A stretch of 64,000 nucleotides of DNA from Actinomadura viridilutea (lineage in GTDB: Bacteria > Actinomycetota > Actinomycetes > Streptosporangiales > Streptosporangiaceae), in the NCBI GenBank assembly GCA_003001795.1, contig PVNI01000017.1:1-64000 (forward strand), given 5' to 3'. The position numbers and the translations under genes were made by a program. How positions within the stretch are numbered: position 1 is the first letter of the stretch; every line of letters starts with the position of its first letter. Under the pieces are notes generated by a model. The model made no database searches. It saw only the letters and a program-made list of their open reading frames with translations, and had not been told where the DNA came from. Shown here in pieces: positions 1-8,816 of this stretch.

Positions 1-47
1 GGTTTCCGTGTACGGCCGTCACCGTCGCGGACGTCCGCGACAACCCC

Positions 48-80
48 CTGTCGGTGTTTCCCAAAGCTGTCGGTGTTTCC
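48..80. repeat. Short direct repeat downstream of WYL regulator
   Basis: The 14-mer ctgtcggtgtttcc occurs at 48-61 and again at 67-80, a 19-bp period. It lies just past the stop of the minus-strand regulator at 90. It could be a two-site protein-binding element or a small slipped duplication. No function can be assigned. Confidence 0.6.
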
Positions 81-89
81 AAAAGACCG

Positions 90-797
90 TCACACCAGTT
101 TCAGGGAGTGGGCCACGAGGTCGTCGGGGTAGTCGCAGTCGAGGTCTTCGAAGGTCCGCTCGGGGGCGGTCTCGTCCAGCAGCACGGCGCGGCGGATGCG
201 GTCGATGCGGAACACGCGGCCCTCGCCGCGCAGGCGGCACCAGCCGAGGAAGTACCACATGCGGTACCCGGCGGTGAACGCGACCGGTTCGACGTCGCGT
301 TCGGTGGCGGTGCCGGAGCCGTCGACGTACAGCAGGCGCACCACGCGGCGGGCGGCCACGGCCTCTTCCAGCACGGCGGGCACCGACGCGGGCGCGTCCG
401 CCTCGGCCGGGATCAGGAACCGGATGCGGTCGGCCAGCTCCCGGGCCGAGGCGCCGTCGGACGCCGACATCGCCGAGAAGATCTTGCGCAGCGCGGTGCG
501 GGCCGCGCGCGAGTACGGCGAGCCGCCGGCCCGGCTCAGGGCGATCGCGACGGCGACGGCCTCGGCGGGGGTGAAGTTGAGCGGGGGCAGGGTGCGGCTC
601 TTGTCGAGGGTGTAGCCGCCGCCGCGGCCCACGTCCGCGTAGATCGGCACCCCGGCCTGCTGGAGCGCGGCGATGTCGCGTTCGACGGTGCGGACGCTGA
701 CCTCGAACCGGGCGGCCAGCTCCCGCGCGCTCAGCCGGCGCGGCGCGCACGCCCGCAGCTCCTCCACCATGGCGTACAGGCGGTCGGTACGGTTCAC
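90..797 (-). CDS. YafY-type HTH/WYL-domain transcriptional regulator
   Basis: This 235-aa cytoplasmic DNA-binding regulator starts at GTG. Residues 1-60 form a DeoR/HTH_11-like winged helix (ARELAARFEVSVRTVERDI), the usual N-terminus of this family. Residues about 125-215 form the WYL ligand-sensing domain, with the signature YRMWYFLGWCRLR followed by FRIDRI. WYL domains are known to sense nucleotide-type or other small ligands. Length and architecture are normal for the family. It is followed on the same strand, 160 bp upstream, by an alpha/beta hydrolase that may or may not be a target. No obvious partner gene is visible because the window starts at its 3' side. Family assignment is firm; the regulon is unknown. 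Confidence 0.9.
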   Translation of the reverse strand: MNRTDRLYAMVEELRACAPRRLSARELAARFEVSVRTVERDIAALQQAGVPIYADVGRGGGYTLDKSRTLPPLNFTPAEAVAVAIALSRAGGSPYSRAARTALRKIFSAMSASDGASARELADRIRFLIPAEADAPASVPAVLEEAVAARRVVRLLYVDGSGTATERDVEPVAFTAGYRMWYFLGWCRLRGEGRVFRIDRIRRAVLLDETAPERTFEDLDCDYPDDLVAHSLKLV

Positions 798-956
798 GCG
801 TCGACTCTATGTGGCGCCCGCGACACTGCCTGATTCGTCCGCTTGGCAGAGCGGGCGGTTCGCGCCCTCGCAGGTCTGGGCTCGAACCACTCAAGCGTCG
901 ACGCCCCGACAGCGTCCGCCGCCCAGTGGCGGGCAGGGGTCGGCCGGGGGAGCGCG

Positions 957-1913
957 TCACAGGGAGCCGATGAAGTCGATCATGGCGCGGTTGACCTCGT
1001 CGGGGCGCTCCTGCTGGGTCCAGTGGCCGCAGCCGGGCAGCCAGACGGTGCCGCGCAGATCGGGGACGACGTCGCTCATCGAGGCGACGCTCTCCCGGGC
1101 GCCCGGGGCGGCGGCGACGAGGTCGCGGTCGCCGGCGATGAACAGGGCCGGCGGCGTGATCGGGGCGCGGTGCCAGGCGGCGGTGAGCTCCCAGTTGCGG
1201 TCCAGGTTCCGGTACCAGTTGAGGGGGCCGGTGAAGCCGCTCGGCTCGTATTCGCGGACGAACGCGGCGATGTCGTCCTCGGTGAGCCAGCCCGGAAGCT
1301 CCTCGGGTTCGGGGCAGACGTCGAGGAAGCCGCCGCCCTCGGGGACGATCGGGACCAGGCCGGGGGCGTCGCCGGACGCGGCGTACAGCAGCCGCCGGAA
1401 CGTGGCGGCGCGGTCGCGGTCGAGCTCCGCCTCGGGCACGTCGGGCTGCTGGAAGTACACCATGTAGAAGCCGTCGCCGAGTTGCTCCCGCAGCGCCGCG
1501 ACGGGGGGACGCGAGGAGCGGCGGCGGTGCGGCACCGACAGGCCGATCACGCCGCGCACCCGGTCGGGGCGCAGCTGCGCCGTGGCCCAGGCGACCGGGG
1601 CGCCCCAGTCGTGCCCGGCGACGACGGCGCGGTCCTCGCCGAGCGCGTCGATCAGCCCGACGACGTCGCCGACCAGGTGCAGGATCGTGCAGTCCTCGAC
1701 GCGGGCGGGCCCGCCGGTGCGGGCGTAGCCGCGCTGGTCGGGCGCGACCGCGTGGTATCCGGCCTCGGCGAGGGCGACGAGCTGGTGCCGCCAGGAGTAC
1801 CAGCACTCGGGGAAGCCGTGCAGCAGCAGGACCAGGGGGCCGCTGCCCGCCTCGGCGATGTGCATCCGCAGCCCGCTGGTGGACTGGACATGGCGATGCG
1901 TGATCTCGATCAT
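957..1913 (-). CDS. Alpha/beta hydrolase, epoxide-hydrolase-like
   Basis: 318-aa cytoplasmic alpha/beta-hydrolase starting at ATG. The oxyanion motif HGFPE is at residues 32-36, the nucleophile elbow GHDWGA puts Asp at 102, and the catalytic His is in GCGHW (about 297). The Asp nucleophile together with HGFPE is the pattern of EphA-type epoxide hydrolases and some haloalkane dehalogenases, rather than Ser esterases. A cap domain lies between about 135 and 230 and contains the conserved Tyr-rich stretch NWYRNLDRNW. It is divergent from the hydroxybutyrate dehydrogenase gene, with 187 bp between the starts, so a shared control region is possible. Epoxide hydrolysis is the best guess; the natural substrate is unknown. 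Confidence 0.85.
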   Translation of the reverse strand: MIEITHRHVQSTSGLRMHIAEAGSGPLVLLLHGFPECWYSWRHQLVALAEAGYHAVAPDQRGYARTGGPARVEDCTILHLVGDVVGLIDALGEDRAVVAGHDWGAPVAWATAQLRPDRVRGVIGLSVPHRRRSSRPPVAALREQLGDGFYMVYFQQPDVPEAELDRDRAATFRRLLYAASGDAPGLVPIVPEGGGFLDVCPEPEELPGWLTEDDIAAFVREYEPSGFTGPLNWYRNLDRNWELTAAWHRAPITPPALFIAGDRDLVAAAPGARESVASMSDVVPDLRGTVWLPGCGHWTQQERPDEVNRAMIDFIGSL

Positions 1914-2100
1914 GGGGCCACCTCACGTTCGACGGCACCGCCGACGGTAGCCCGCCGCGGTCGGACCGGAGACGGCCGCCCCCGCGCGGCGGCGTCGCCG
2001 CAGGTCGGCCGTTCGGCCGTGGGGCGGCCACACCGTTCGGGGCGGCATTGTGTCCGCCGTCTCCATAGGAGCGGGGCGGCGGCGTCCGTAGGTTTCGGGC
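1914..2100. promoter_or_regulatory. Divergent promoter region, hydrolase / hydroxybutyrate dehydrogenase
   Basis: 187 bp without a gene between divergent starts. A TAGGAG hexamer at about 2065-2070 sits some 30 bp before the dehydrogenase ATG and resembles an actinobacterial -10 element. No good Shine-Dalgarno sequence precedes the ATG at 2101 (only ggtttcgggc). No clear operator was recognised. Confidence 0.35.
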
Positions 2101-2889
2101 ATGACGAGCGTGCACTCCCAGACCGCAGCCCCGGCCGATCTGGATCTGAGCGGCAGGCGCGCCCTGGTGACCGGCGGCGCGGGCGGCATCGGGCTGGCCT
2201 GCGCCGAGCGGCTCGCCGCGGCGGGGGCGCGGGTGACGATCGTGGACGTGCGCGGCGGCCCGGCGCGGGAGGCGGCCGAGCGGCTCGGCGGGACGGCCCG
2301 CGTCGCCGACCTGGCCGATCCGGGGCAGCTGGACGCCCTGGCCCGCGACTGCGACGTCGACATCATCGTCAACAACGCCGGGATCCAGCACGTGGCGCCG
2401 CTGCAGGAGTTCCCTCCCGAGACGTTCACCGCGATCATGCGGATCATGGTGGAGGCGCCGTTCCGGCTGGTGCGGGCCGCGCTGCCGGGCATGTACGAGC
2501 GCGGCTGGGGACGGGTGGTCAACATCTCGTCGGTGCACGGGCTGCGCGCGTCCCCCTACAAGGCGGCGTACGTGGCGGCCAAGCACGCGCTGGAGGGGCT
2601 GTCCAAGGTGATCGCCCTGGAGGGCGCGCCGCACGGCGTGACGTCCAACTGCGTGTGCCCCGCGTACGTGCGCACGCCGCTGGTGGAAGGGCAGATCGCC
2701 GACCAGGCCCGGGTCCACGGCCTGTCGCCGGAGGCGGTGACGACCGAGGTGATGCTGGCGCGGACGGCGATCAAGCGGCTGATCGAGCCGGCGGAGGTGG
2801 CCGAGACGGTGGCGTTCCTGTGCGCCCCGCGGGCCGCCATGATCACCGGGGCGTCGATCACGCTGGACGGCGGATGGACCGCCCACTGA
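2101..2889 (+). CDS. bdhA: 3-hydroxybutyrate dehydrogenase (SDR family)
   Basis: 262-aa short-chain dehydrogenase that should interconvert (R)-3-hydroxybutyrate and acetoacetate with NAD. The Rossmann motif TGGAGGIG is at 24-31, NNAG at 91-94, and the catalytic Ser144, Tyr157 and Lys161 (YVAAK) are all present. The segments NNAGIQHVAPLQEFP and SSVHGLRASPYKAAY match the diagnostic sequence of bacterial BdhA rather than generic SDRs. The C-terminal ITLDGGW is also typical. It lies 47 bp upstream of a PucR-type regulator on the same strand. It is close to a PHB depolymerase, an oligomer hydrolase and a complete ABC importer, which fits its role as the first intracellular step of hydroxybutyrate catabolism. 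Confidence 0.88.
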   Translation: MTSVHSQTAAPADLDLSGRRALVTGGAGGIGLACAERLAAAGARVTIVDVRGGPAREAAERLGGTARVADLADPGQLDALARDCDVDIIVNNAGIQHVAPLQEFPPETFTAIMRIMVEAPFRLVRAALPGMYERGWGRVVNISSVHGLRASPYKAAYVAAKHALEGLSKVIALEGAPHGVTSNCVCPAYVRTPLVEGQIADQARVHGLSPEAVTTEVMLARTAIKRLIEPAEVAETVAFLCAPRAAMITGASITLDGGWTAH

Positions 2890-2936
2890 CCGAGCGTCGG
2901 TCGGCGGATGGACCGGCGGCGGCCGGGACGCCCAGA

Positions 2937-4850
2937 ATGTCCCGCATGACCTGCGCCGTCTTTCTCGAGCTGCTGGCCCGCGAGGCGTCCCCGGTGGAGT
3001 TCGAGGGGCCGCTGGTGGAGGCCCGCGCGGCGGGCGCCGGGCCGGAGGTGCTGGCGGAGCTGGAGGCGGCCAAGCTGGCGGCGCTGCGGGTGCGGTCGGT
3101 GATGCGGCGGCACGCGCGGCGCGAGGCGCAGCTGCAGGCGCTGTTCGACACCGCGGGCGACCTGGCCGGGCTGCGCGACCTGGACGCGGTGCTGGAGGCG
3201 ATCGTGCGCCGCGCCCGCCGGCTGCTGTCGGCGGACATCTCGTACATGACGCTGATCGACGAGGAGCGCGGCGACACCTACATGCGGGTGACGGACGGGT
3301 CGGTGTCGGCGGCGTTCCGGCGGCTGCGGCTGCCGATGGGCGCCGGCCTGGGCGGGCTGGTCGCGCAGACAGCGACGCCCTACACCAGCGCCCGGTACCT
3401 GAACGACCCGCGCTTCCGGCACCGCGACTTCATCGACTCGGCGGTGGCCGAGGAGGGCCTGGTGGCGATCCTCGGCGTGCCGATGATGCTGGGCGGCCGC
3501 GTGATCGGGGTGCTGTTCGCGGCCAACCGCAGGGAACGGCCGTTCGACCAGGAGGACGTGGCGCTGCTGGGGTCGCTGGCGGCGCACGCGGCGGTCGCCA
3601 TCGACAACGCGCGCCTGCTGGAGGAGACCCGCACCGCGCTGGAGGAGCTGAGCGCGGCCAACGAGGAGATCCGCGCGCACAGCGCCGCGGTGGAGCGGGC
3701 CGCGCAGGCGCACGACCGCATGACCGCGCTGGTGGTGCGCGGCGGCGGGGTGGAGGACGTGGCGGCCGTCGTCACCGAGGTGCTGGGCGGGACGCTGCAC
3801 GTCCTGGACGCGGACGGACGGCGCCTGGCCACGGCGGGCGACCCCGCCGACGTCCTCACCGACGAGGAGCTGTCCGGGGTGATGGCCTCGGCCCGCAACA
3901 TCCGGGCGCAGGGCCGCACGGTGCGGCGGGGCGACCTGTGGATCGCGTCGGTGTCCACCGGTGACGAGATGCTGGGCACGCTGGTGCTGCGCGCGCCGGA
4001 CGAGGTGCCCGACGACGGGCGCCGCATCCTGGAGCGGGCCGCGCTGGTGACCGCGCTGCTGCTGCTGTTCCGCCGCAGCGTGGCCGAGGCGGAGGGCCGC
4101 GTGCGCGGCGACCTGCTCGACGACCTGGTGTCGGGGCGGGAGCTGGACGCCGACGCGTTCAAGGCGCGGGCCGGGCGGGTCGGGGTCGACGTGGACGCGC
4201 CGCACGTGGTGCTGTCGGCGCGGTACCAGTCGCCGGACCACCGTTCCCGCGCGGCGTTCTGGGCCGCGTCGCACGCGGCGGTGGAGCGCGGGCTGGCCGC
4301 GTCAAGGGGCGGGGAGGTCGTGCTGATGCTGCCCGGGAGCGACCCCGGGGCGGCGGCCAGGCGCGTGGCCAAGGAGATGGGCGCCTCCCTGGGCGCGCCG
4401 GTCACCGTGGGCGCGGCGGGGCCCGTGCACGGGCCGGACGAGGTGGCGGCCGCCGCCCGGGAGGCCGCGCGCTGCGCCGAGGCGCTGCTGGCGCTCGGCC
4501 GCCACGGGGAGGGCGCGGGCGCCGCGGACCTGGGCTTCGTCGGCCTGCTCATCGCGGACGGCCGCGACGTGGACGGCTTCCTGACGAGCGCGCTGGGCCC
4601 GGTGCTGGACTACGACGCCCGCCGCGGCACCTCGCTCATCGAGACCCTGGACACCTACTTCGGCACCGGCCGCAGCCTGTCGCGGACCGCCGAACGCCTG
4701 CACATCCACGTCAACACCGTCACCCAGCGCCTGGACCGCGTGGGCCGGCTCCTGGGCGAGGACTGGCAGTCCCCCGACCGGGCCCTGGAGGTGCAGCTCG
4801 CGCTCCGGCTGCACCGCCTGCGCGCCGGGTCGGCCCTCCGGGGCGCGTGA
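2937..4850 (+). CDS. GAF-domain PucR/CdaR-type transcriptional regulator
   Basis: 637-aa regulator. Residues about 55-230 hold a GAF sensor domain (FDTAGDLAGL through AHAAVAIDNARLLEETR), then a coiled linker and a GGDEF-like middle region. The C-terminal PucR HTH (HTH_30) is at about 560-620 and contains SRTAERLHIHVNTVTQRLDR. This architecture is common for activators of small-carbon catabolic operons in actinobacteria. The frame stays open far upstream because of GC bias. The ATG at 2937 is chosen because the protein begins there after the dehydrogenase stop; ATG 2946 is an alternative. It probably shares a transcript with the dehydrogenase and is the natural candidate regulator of the transport and depolymerase genes, but that link is inferred. 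Confidence 0.85.
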   Translation: MSRMTCAVFLELLAREASPVEFEGPLVEARAAGAGPEVLAELEAAKLAALRVRSVMRRHARREAQLQALFDTAGDLAGLRDLDAVLEAIVRRARRLLSADISYMTLIDEERGDTYMRVTDGSVSAAFRRLRLPMGAGLGGLVAQTATPYTSARYLNDPRFRHRDFIDSAVAEEGLVAILGVPMMLGGRVIGVLFAANRRERPFDQEDVALLGSLAAHAAVAIDNARLLEETRTALEELSAANEEIRAHSAAVERAAQAHDRMTALVVRGGGVEDVAAVVTEVLGGTLHVLDADGRRLATAGDPADVLTDEELSGVMASARNIRAQGRTVRRGDLWIASVSTGDEMLGTLVLRAPDEVPDDGRRILERAALVTALLLLFRRSVAEAEGRVRGDLLDDLVSGRELDADAFKARAGRVGVDVDAPHVVLSARYQSPDHRSRAAFWAASHAAVERGLAASRGGEVVLMLPGSDPGAAARRVAKEMGASLGAPVTVGAAGPVHGPDEVAAAAREAARCAEALLALGRHGEGAGAADLGFVGLLIADGRDVDGFLTSALGPVLDYDARRGTSLIETLDTYFGTGRSLSRTAERLHIHVNTVTQRLDRVGRLLGEDWQSPDRALEVQLALRLHRLRAGSALRGA

Positions 4851-4904
4851 CCCCGCCGCGCTGACGGCATGCCCGCACACCTTACGGCGGCGTCTTCGAA
4901 CGCC

Positions 4905-4942
4905 TGTGCAGCGCGCGCCTGCGCTCAGGCGCGCGCTGCACA
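4905..4942. terminator. Strong bidirectional terminator hairpin
   Basis: A perfect 17-bp stem (4905-4921 with 4926-4942) closes on the 4-nt loop cgct. It sits between the convergent ends of the PucR regulator (stop 4850, +) and livM (stop 4946, -). It lacks a U-tract, as is usual for actinomycete terminators. Confidence 0.8.
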
Positions 4943-4945
4943 CCG

Positions 4946-5959
4946 TCAGGCGCGGGCGTCGGAGAGCGTGTCGGAGTTCGCGGGCTTGTTATCCGACGGC
5001 TCCGGGGCCGCCGCCCGGGAGGCGCCGGCGCGCGAGGCCAGCAGGTGGCGGACCGTGCCCCAGATGCCGCGGCGGAAGACCAGCACGACCAGCATGAAGA
5101 TGGCGCCGGTGATGATGCCGGTCTCCTCGAAGCCCGCCGTGGCCAGGCGGTCGTTCAGCTCGACGATCAGCGCCGCGCCCAGGGCGCCGCCCCACAGGGT
5201 GCCGATGCCGCCGAGCACGACCATCATCACGACCTGCCCGGACGTCGTCCAGTACACCTCCTGCAGGGACGCGAAGCCGTGGCTGATGGCGAACAGCCCG
5301 CCCGCGACGCCCGACAGCGCCGCCGACAGGACGAACGCCAGCAGCTTGTACCGGTCCACCGGGTAGCCGAGCGCGCGGGCGCGGGCCGGGTTGTCGCGGA
5401 TCGACACCAGCACGCGGCCGAACGGCGACCGCACGATCCGCCAGGCGACGAAGAACCCGGCCAGCACGAACGGCAGGCCCGCGTAGTAGAAGTAGAACGG
5501 GTCGGACAGGTCCAGCCCGAACAGTTCGCGGGGGATGCCCTGCAGGCCGTTCTCGCCGCCGGTCACGTCCCGCCACTGGTTGGCGACGAAGTACACCATC
5601 TGCGCGAACGCCAGCGTGACCATGGCGAAGTAGATGCCGCGCAGCCGCACCGACAGGTATCCGATCGGCACCGCCAGCAGGGCCGCCAGCAGCGCGCCGC
5701 CCAGCACCGCCGCCGGGAACGGCAGGCCGGTGTGCAGCGCGATCAGGCCCGCGGTGTAGGCGGCGCCGCCCCAGAACGCGGCGTGCCCGAACGACAGCAG
5801 CCCGGTGAAGCCGAGCAGCAGGTCCACGGCCGCGGCGAACAGCGCCCAGCAGGCGATGTCCATGGCGACCGGCGGGTAGATCAGCCACGGCAGGGCCAGC
5901 GCCACCGCCAGCCCGGCGACCGCGGGCACCGGCCGCCGGGCGAGCATGGAGAGGATCAC
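4946..5959 (-). CDS. livM: Branched-chain-type ABC transporter permease LivM
   Basis: About 337-aa inner-membrane permease of the HAAT (Liv/urea) family. It has many hydrophobic helices and the LivM signature GFTGLLSFGHAAFWGGAAYTAG near the N-terminus, plus GGIGTLWGGALGA near the C-terminus. The GTG at 5959 is preferred because it overlaps the livH stop in a GTGA arrangement; a downstream ATG at 5947 is possible. The last 25 residues are a polar cytoplasmic tail. It is the last gene of the minus-strand importer operon livG-livF-binding protein-livH-livM. Substrate cannot be read from the permease; the neighbourhood suggests hydroxybutyrate or its oligomers rather than an amino acid. Confidence 0.9.
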   Translation of the reverse strand: MILSMLARRPVPAVAGLAVALALPWLIYPPVAMDIACWALFAAAVDLLLGFTGLLSFGHAAFWGGAAYTAGLIALHTGLPFPAAVLGGALLAALLAVPIGYLSVRLRGIYFAMVTLAFAQMVYFVANQWRDVTGGENGLQGIPRELFGLDLSDPFYFYYAGLPFVLAGFFVAWRIVRSPFGRVLVSIRDNPARARALGYPVDRYKLLAFVLSAALSGVAGGLFAISHGFASLQEVYWTTSGQVVMMVVLGGIGTLWGGALGAALIVELNDRLATAGFEETGIITGAIFMLVVLVFRRGIWGTVRHLLASRAGASRAAAPEPSDNKPANSDTLSDARA

Positions 5960-6810
5960 AGCGCCTCCTCGCGTCCGAACAGCCCGGCCGGGCGCCACAG
6001 GAGCACGGCCGCCATCAGGATGAACACCAGGGTCTGGGACAGCGCGGGCACGTACAGGTTGCCCAGGGCCGACACCAGGCCGACGGCGAACCCGGCGGCG
6101 ACCGACCCGAACACCGACCCGAGCCCGCCGATCACCACGACCGCGAACACCGTGATGATGAGGTCGGCGCCCATCAGCGGGTTGACCGCGCGCATCGGCG
6201 CGGCGAGCACCCCGGCGAACGCGGCGAGCGCGATGCCGAACCCGAACACCGGCGACACCCAGCGCGCCACGTCGATGCCGAGCGCGCGGGTCAGCTCGGG
6301 CCGCTCGGTGGACGCCCGCACGATCATCCCGACGCGGGTGCGGGTGAGGACGAGCCACACCGTCCCGCACACCGCGAGCGACACGGCGAGCACGAACACC
6401 TGGTAGGCGGGGTAGGTGAACAGCCCCAGGTCGATGGAGCCGCCGAAGGGGCGCGGGTACGGCTGCGACTGCACCCCGTACCGGTGCTTCACCACGTCCT
6501 GCAGGATCAGCGCCAGCCCGAACGTCAGCAGGAAGTTGTAGAGCGGGTCGAGCGGCGCGAGACGCTGGATGAACAGCCGTTCCAGCGCGATGCCCGCCAG
6601 CCCCAGGACGATCGGCACGACGAACAGCGCGACCCAGAAGTTCACGCCGAAGGAGTCCAGCAGGATGAACGCGCCGAACGCCCCGAGCATGTAGAACGCG
6701 CCGTGGGCGAAGTTGACCACGCCCAGCATTCCGAAGATGACGGCCAGGCCGAGGGCGAGCAGGGCGTAGAACGACCCGCTCACCAGCCCGTTGAACGCCT
6801 GTTCCAGCAC
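5956..6810 (-). CDS. livH: Branched-chain-type ABC transporter permease LivH
   Basis: 284-aa permease partner of LivM, ATG start. The N-terminus LVSGSFYALLALGLAVIFGMLGVVNFAHGAFYMLGA is the classic LivH signature region (quoted in part: GVVNFAHGAFYMLGA). GGLGSVFGSVAAG near residue 225 is the cytoplasmic EAA-like coupling loop. There are about eight transmembrane helices and normal length. It lies 16 bp downstream of the binding-protein gene and overlaps livM by 4 bp, so translation of the two permeases is coupled. Assignment to the HAAT family is firm; the substrate is not encoded in recognisable form. Confidence 0.92.
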   Translation of the reverse strand: MLEQAFNGLVSGSFYALLALGLAVIFGMLGVVNFAHGAFYMLGAFGAFILLDSFGVNFWVALFVVPIVLGLAGIALERLFIQRLAPLDPLYNFLLTFGLALILQDVVKHRYGVQSQPYPRPFGGSIDLGLFTYPAYQVFVLAVSLAVCGTVWLVLTRTRVGMIVRASTERPELTRALGIDVARWVSPVFGFGIALAAFAGVLAAPMRAVNPLMGADLIITVFAVVVIGGLGSVFGSVAAGFAVGLVSALGNLYVPALSQTLVFILMAAVLLWRPAGLFGREEAL

Positions 6811-6826
6811 GAGGGCCTCCGGGACG

Positions 6827-8113
6827 TCACAGCTTGCAGGCGGGGTCGACCGGCTGGAACGCCTCGGCCGCGGGGATGGTCTTCAGGATCTTCTCGTAGT
6901 CCCAGGGCTCCTTGACGTCCTTGAACGCCTTGACCTGCGCCAGGTAGACGTCGTGCGTCAGCAGGTGGTCCTCGGCGCGGATCGTGCCGTTGCGGGCGAA
7001 CACGTCGTTGACCTTGGCGCCCTCCAGCTGCTTGACGACGTCGTCGGACTTGTCCGTGCCGGCCCGCTGCACGGCCTCCAGGTACTGCAGCGCCGCCGAG
7101 TAGTCGCCGGCCTGCACCGCCGTGGGCCGCTTGCCGGTCTTGGCCTGGTACTTGTCGGCCCACGCCCGGTTGGTGGCGTCCATGTTCCAGTACCAGAAGT
7201 CGGTGAAGCGGGTCTCCGACAGGGCGTCCGGGCCCAGGGAGTGGATGTCGGTGATGAACATCAGCCCGACCGCGAGGCCCACGCCCTTGTCGCGCAGCTT
7301 GTACTCGTTGTACTGCTTGACGAGGTTCACCAGGTCGCCGCCGGCCTGCATGGTGCCGAGCACCTGCGGCTTGGGATCGAGCCCAGGGGCCTTCAGCAGG
7401 AACGTGGAGAAGTTGTCATTGGGGAACGGCGCGGGGTCGGACTTGACCACGTTCCCGCCCGCGTTCCGCACGGCGGCGGTGAACGTCTTCTGCATGTCCT
7501 GGCCGAAGGCGTAGTCCGGGTAGACCACGTACCAGTTCTTGGCGCCGTCCTTGGTCAGCGCCGTCCCGGTGCCGTGCGCCAGCATGTAGCTGTTGTAGCC
7601 GTAGTGGAAGGTGTACTTGTTGCAGCTCTTGCCGGTCAGCTCGGTGGTGGCGGCGCCGATGTCGATGAACACCTTCTTCTTGTTCTTGGCGACGTTGGCG
7701 ACGGCGAGCGCGGCCGAGGAGGTCGGCACGTCCAGGATCACGTCGGCCTTCCGCCGGTCGTACAGCTCCTGCGCCTTGGAGTTGGCCACGTCGGGCTTGT
7801 TCTGGTGGTCGGCGGCGATCACTTCGATCGTGTCGGCGACGGCCTTGTCGCCGTATTTCGCCTTGTAGTCCGCCACGGCCATGCGCACCGCCTCGACGCC
7901 GCCGCGGCCGGACACGTCGGCGTAGACCCCCGACTGGTCGTTGAGGACGGCCAGCACGACCTTGCCGTCGCTGATCTTGCCGCCGCCGCCGGCCGGGCCG
8001 CCGCCGCATCCGGCGAGCAGCGCTCCGGCGGCCGCCAGCGCCAGCGACGGGACGACACAGCGGCGCACCCGGGCCGGACCGCCGGATGCCGCCGCGCGCG
8101 GGGAAATCACCAT
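6827..8113 (-). CDS. Liv-type substrate-binding lipoprotein
   Basis: 428-aa extracytoplasmic receptor of a HAAT ABC importer (type I periplasmic-binding fold, Peripla_BP_6). It has an arginine-rich signal peptide and the lipobox LLAGC, with the lipidated Cys at 36. The mature part begins with DGKVVLAVLNDQSGVYADVSG, typical of the ligand-gripping first strand. The start ATG has an aggagaa Shine-Dalgarno sequence at the right spacing. It sits between the ATPase and permease genes of the same operon. Related receptors bind amino acids, amides, aromatic acids or short carboxylic acids. Given flanking PHB depolymerase, oligomer hydrolase and hydroxybutyrate dehydrogenase, a hydroxybutyrate-type ligand is proposed, not shown. 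Confidence 0.88.
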   Translation of the reverse strand: MVISPRAAASGGPARVRRCVVPSLALAAAGALLAGCGGGPAGGGGKISDGKVVLAVLNDQSGVYADVSGRGGVEAVRMAVADYKAKYGDKAVADTIEVIAADHQNKPDVANSKAQELYDRRKADVILDVPTSSAALAVANVAKNKKKVFIDIGAATTELTGKSCNKYTFHYGYNSYMLAHGTGTALTKDGAKNWYVVYPDYAFGQDMQKTFTAAVRNAGGNVVKSDPAPFPNDNFSTFLLKAPGLDPKPQVLGTMQAGGDLVNLVKQYNEYKLRDKGVGLAVGLMFITDIHSLGPDALSETRFTDFWYWNMDATNRAWADKYQAKTGKRPTAVQAGDYSAALQYLEAVQRAGTDKSDDVVKQLEGAKVNDVFARNGTIRAEDHLLTHDVYLAQVKAFKDVKEPWDYEKILKTIPAAEAFQPVDPACKL

Positions 8114-8123
8114 GGGGGTTCTC

Positions 8124-8816
8124 CTAGATTCCGAGGTAGTCGAGTAGCTCGTGCTCGCGGGCGCGGACCTCGGCGTTGTCCATCGACTCCACGATCCGGC
8201 CCTCGGCGATCAGGTGGTGGCGGTCGGCGACGGTGGCGGCGAAGTGCACGTTCTGCTCGATGAGCAGCACGGTCACGCCCGCCGCCTTCACCTCGCGCAG
8301 GATGTCGCCGATCTGCTGGACGATCAGCGGGGACAGGCCCTCGGTGGGCTCGTCGCACAGCAGCAGCCGCGCCCCGGTGCGCAGCACGCGCGCCAGCGCG
8401 AGCATCTGCTGCTCGCCGCCCGACAGCTTCGTGCCGGGGAAGCGGCGCCGTTCGCGCAGCCGAGGGAACGTCTCGTACACCCGCTCCAGCGGCCAGGCGT
8501 CCTTGCCGCTGACGGGGGGCAGGAGCAGGTTCTCCTCGACGGTGAGCGTGGCGTAGACACCGCGGTCGTCGGGGACGTAGCCGAGGCCGCGGCGGGCGCG
8601 GCGGTGCGGGCCGAGGGCGGTGATGTCCTCGCCCAGGAACTCGATCGTCCCGGACGTCTTGCCGTGCAGCCCCATCAGGCAGCGCAGCAGGGTGGTCTTG
8701 CCGGCGCCGTTGCGGCCGACCAGCGTGACGATCTCGCCCTCGGCGACCTCCAGGGACACCTCGCGCAGCGCCTGCGCCTCGCCGTACCAGGCCGACAGAC
8801 GGTCAACGCGCAGCAT
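8124..8816 (-). CDS. livF: ABC transporter ATPase LivF
   Basis: 230-aa ATP-hydrolysing subunit. Walker A is GRNGAGKTT, the signature motif is LSGGEQQMLALAR, and Walker B is LLLCDEPTEGLSP, whose EGLSP ending is diagnostic of LivF. It forms the heterodimeric motor with LivG on the cytoplasmic face of LivH/LivM. Its start lies inside the 3' end of livG (14-bp overlap), and its stop is 10 bp before the binding-protein ATG. Confidence 0.93.
   Translation of the reverse strand: MLRVDRLSAWYGEAQALREVSLEVAEGEIVTLVGRNGAGKTTLLRCLMGLHGKTSGTIEFLGEDITALGPHRRARRGLGYVPDDRGVYATLTVEENLLLPPVSGKDAWPLERVYETFPRLRERRRFPGTKLSGGEQQMLALARVLRTGARLLLCDEPTEGLSPLIVQQIGDILREVKAAGVTVLLIEQNVHFAATVADRHHLIAEGRIVESMDNAEVRAREHELLDYLGI

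Noticed and set aside
836..890. tRNA-like sequence (ttggcagagcgg D-arm look and ctcgaacca T-arm look)
   Set aside because: The D-arm can pair but the T-stem has only three pairs, the loop does not start with TTC, and no 7-bp acceptor stem can be formed. Chance or a very old remnant.
843..2936. Long plus-strand open frame upstream of the PucR regulator
   Set aside because: It runs antisense through the alpha/beta hydrolase and through the dehydrogenase in another frame. Family similarity begins only at about 2937; the open frame is a GC-bias artefact.
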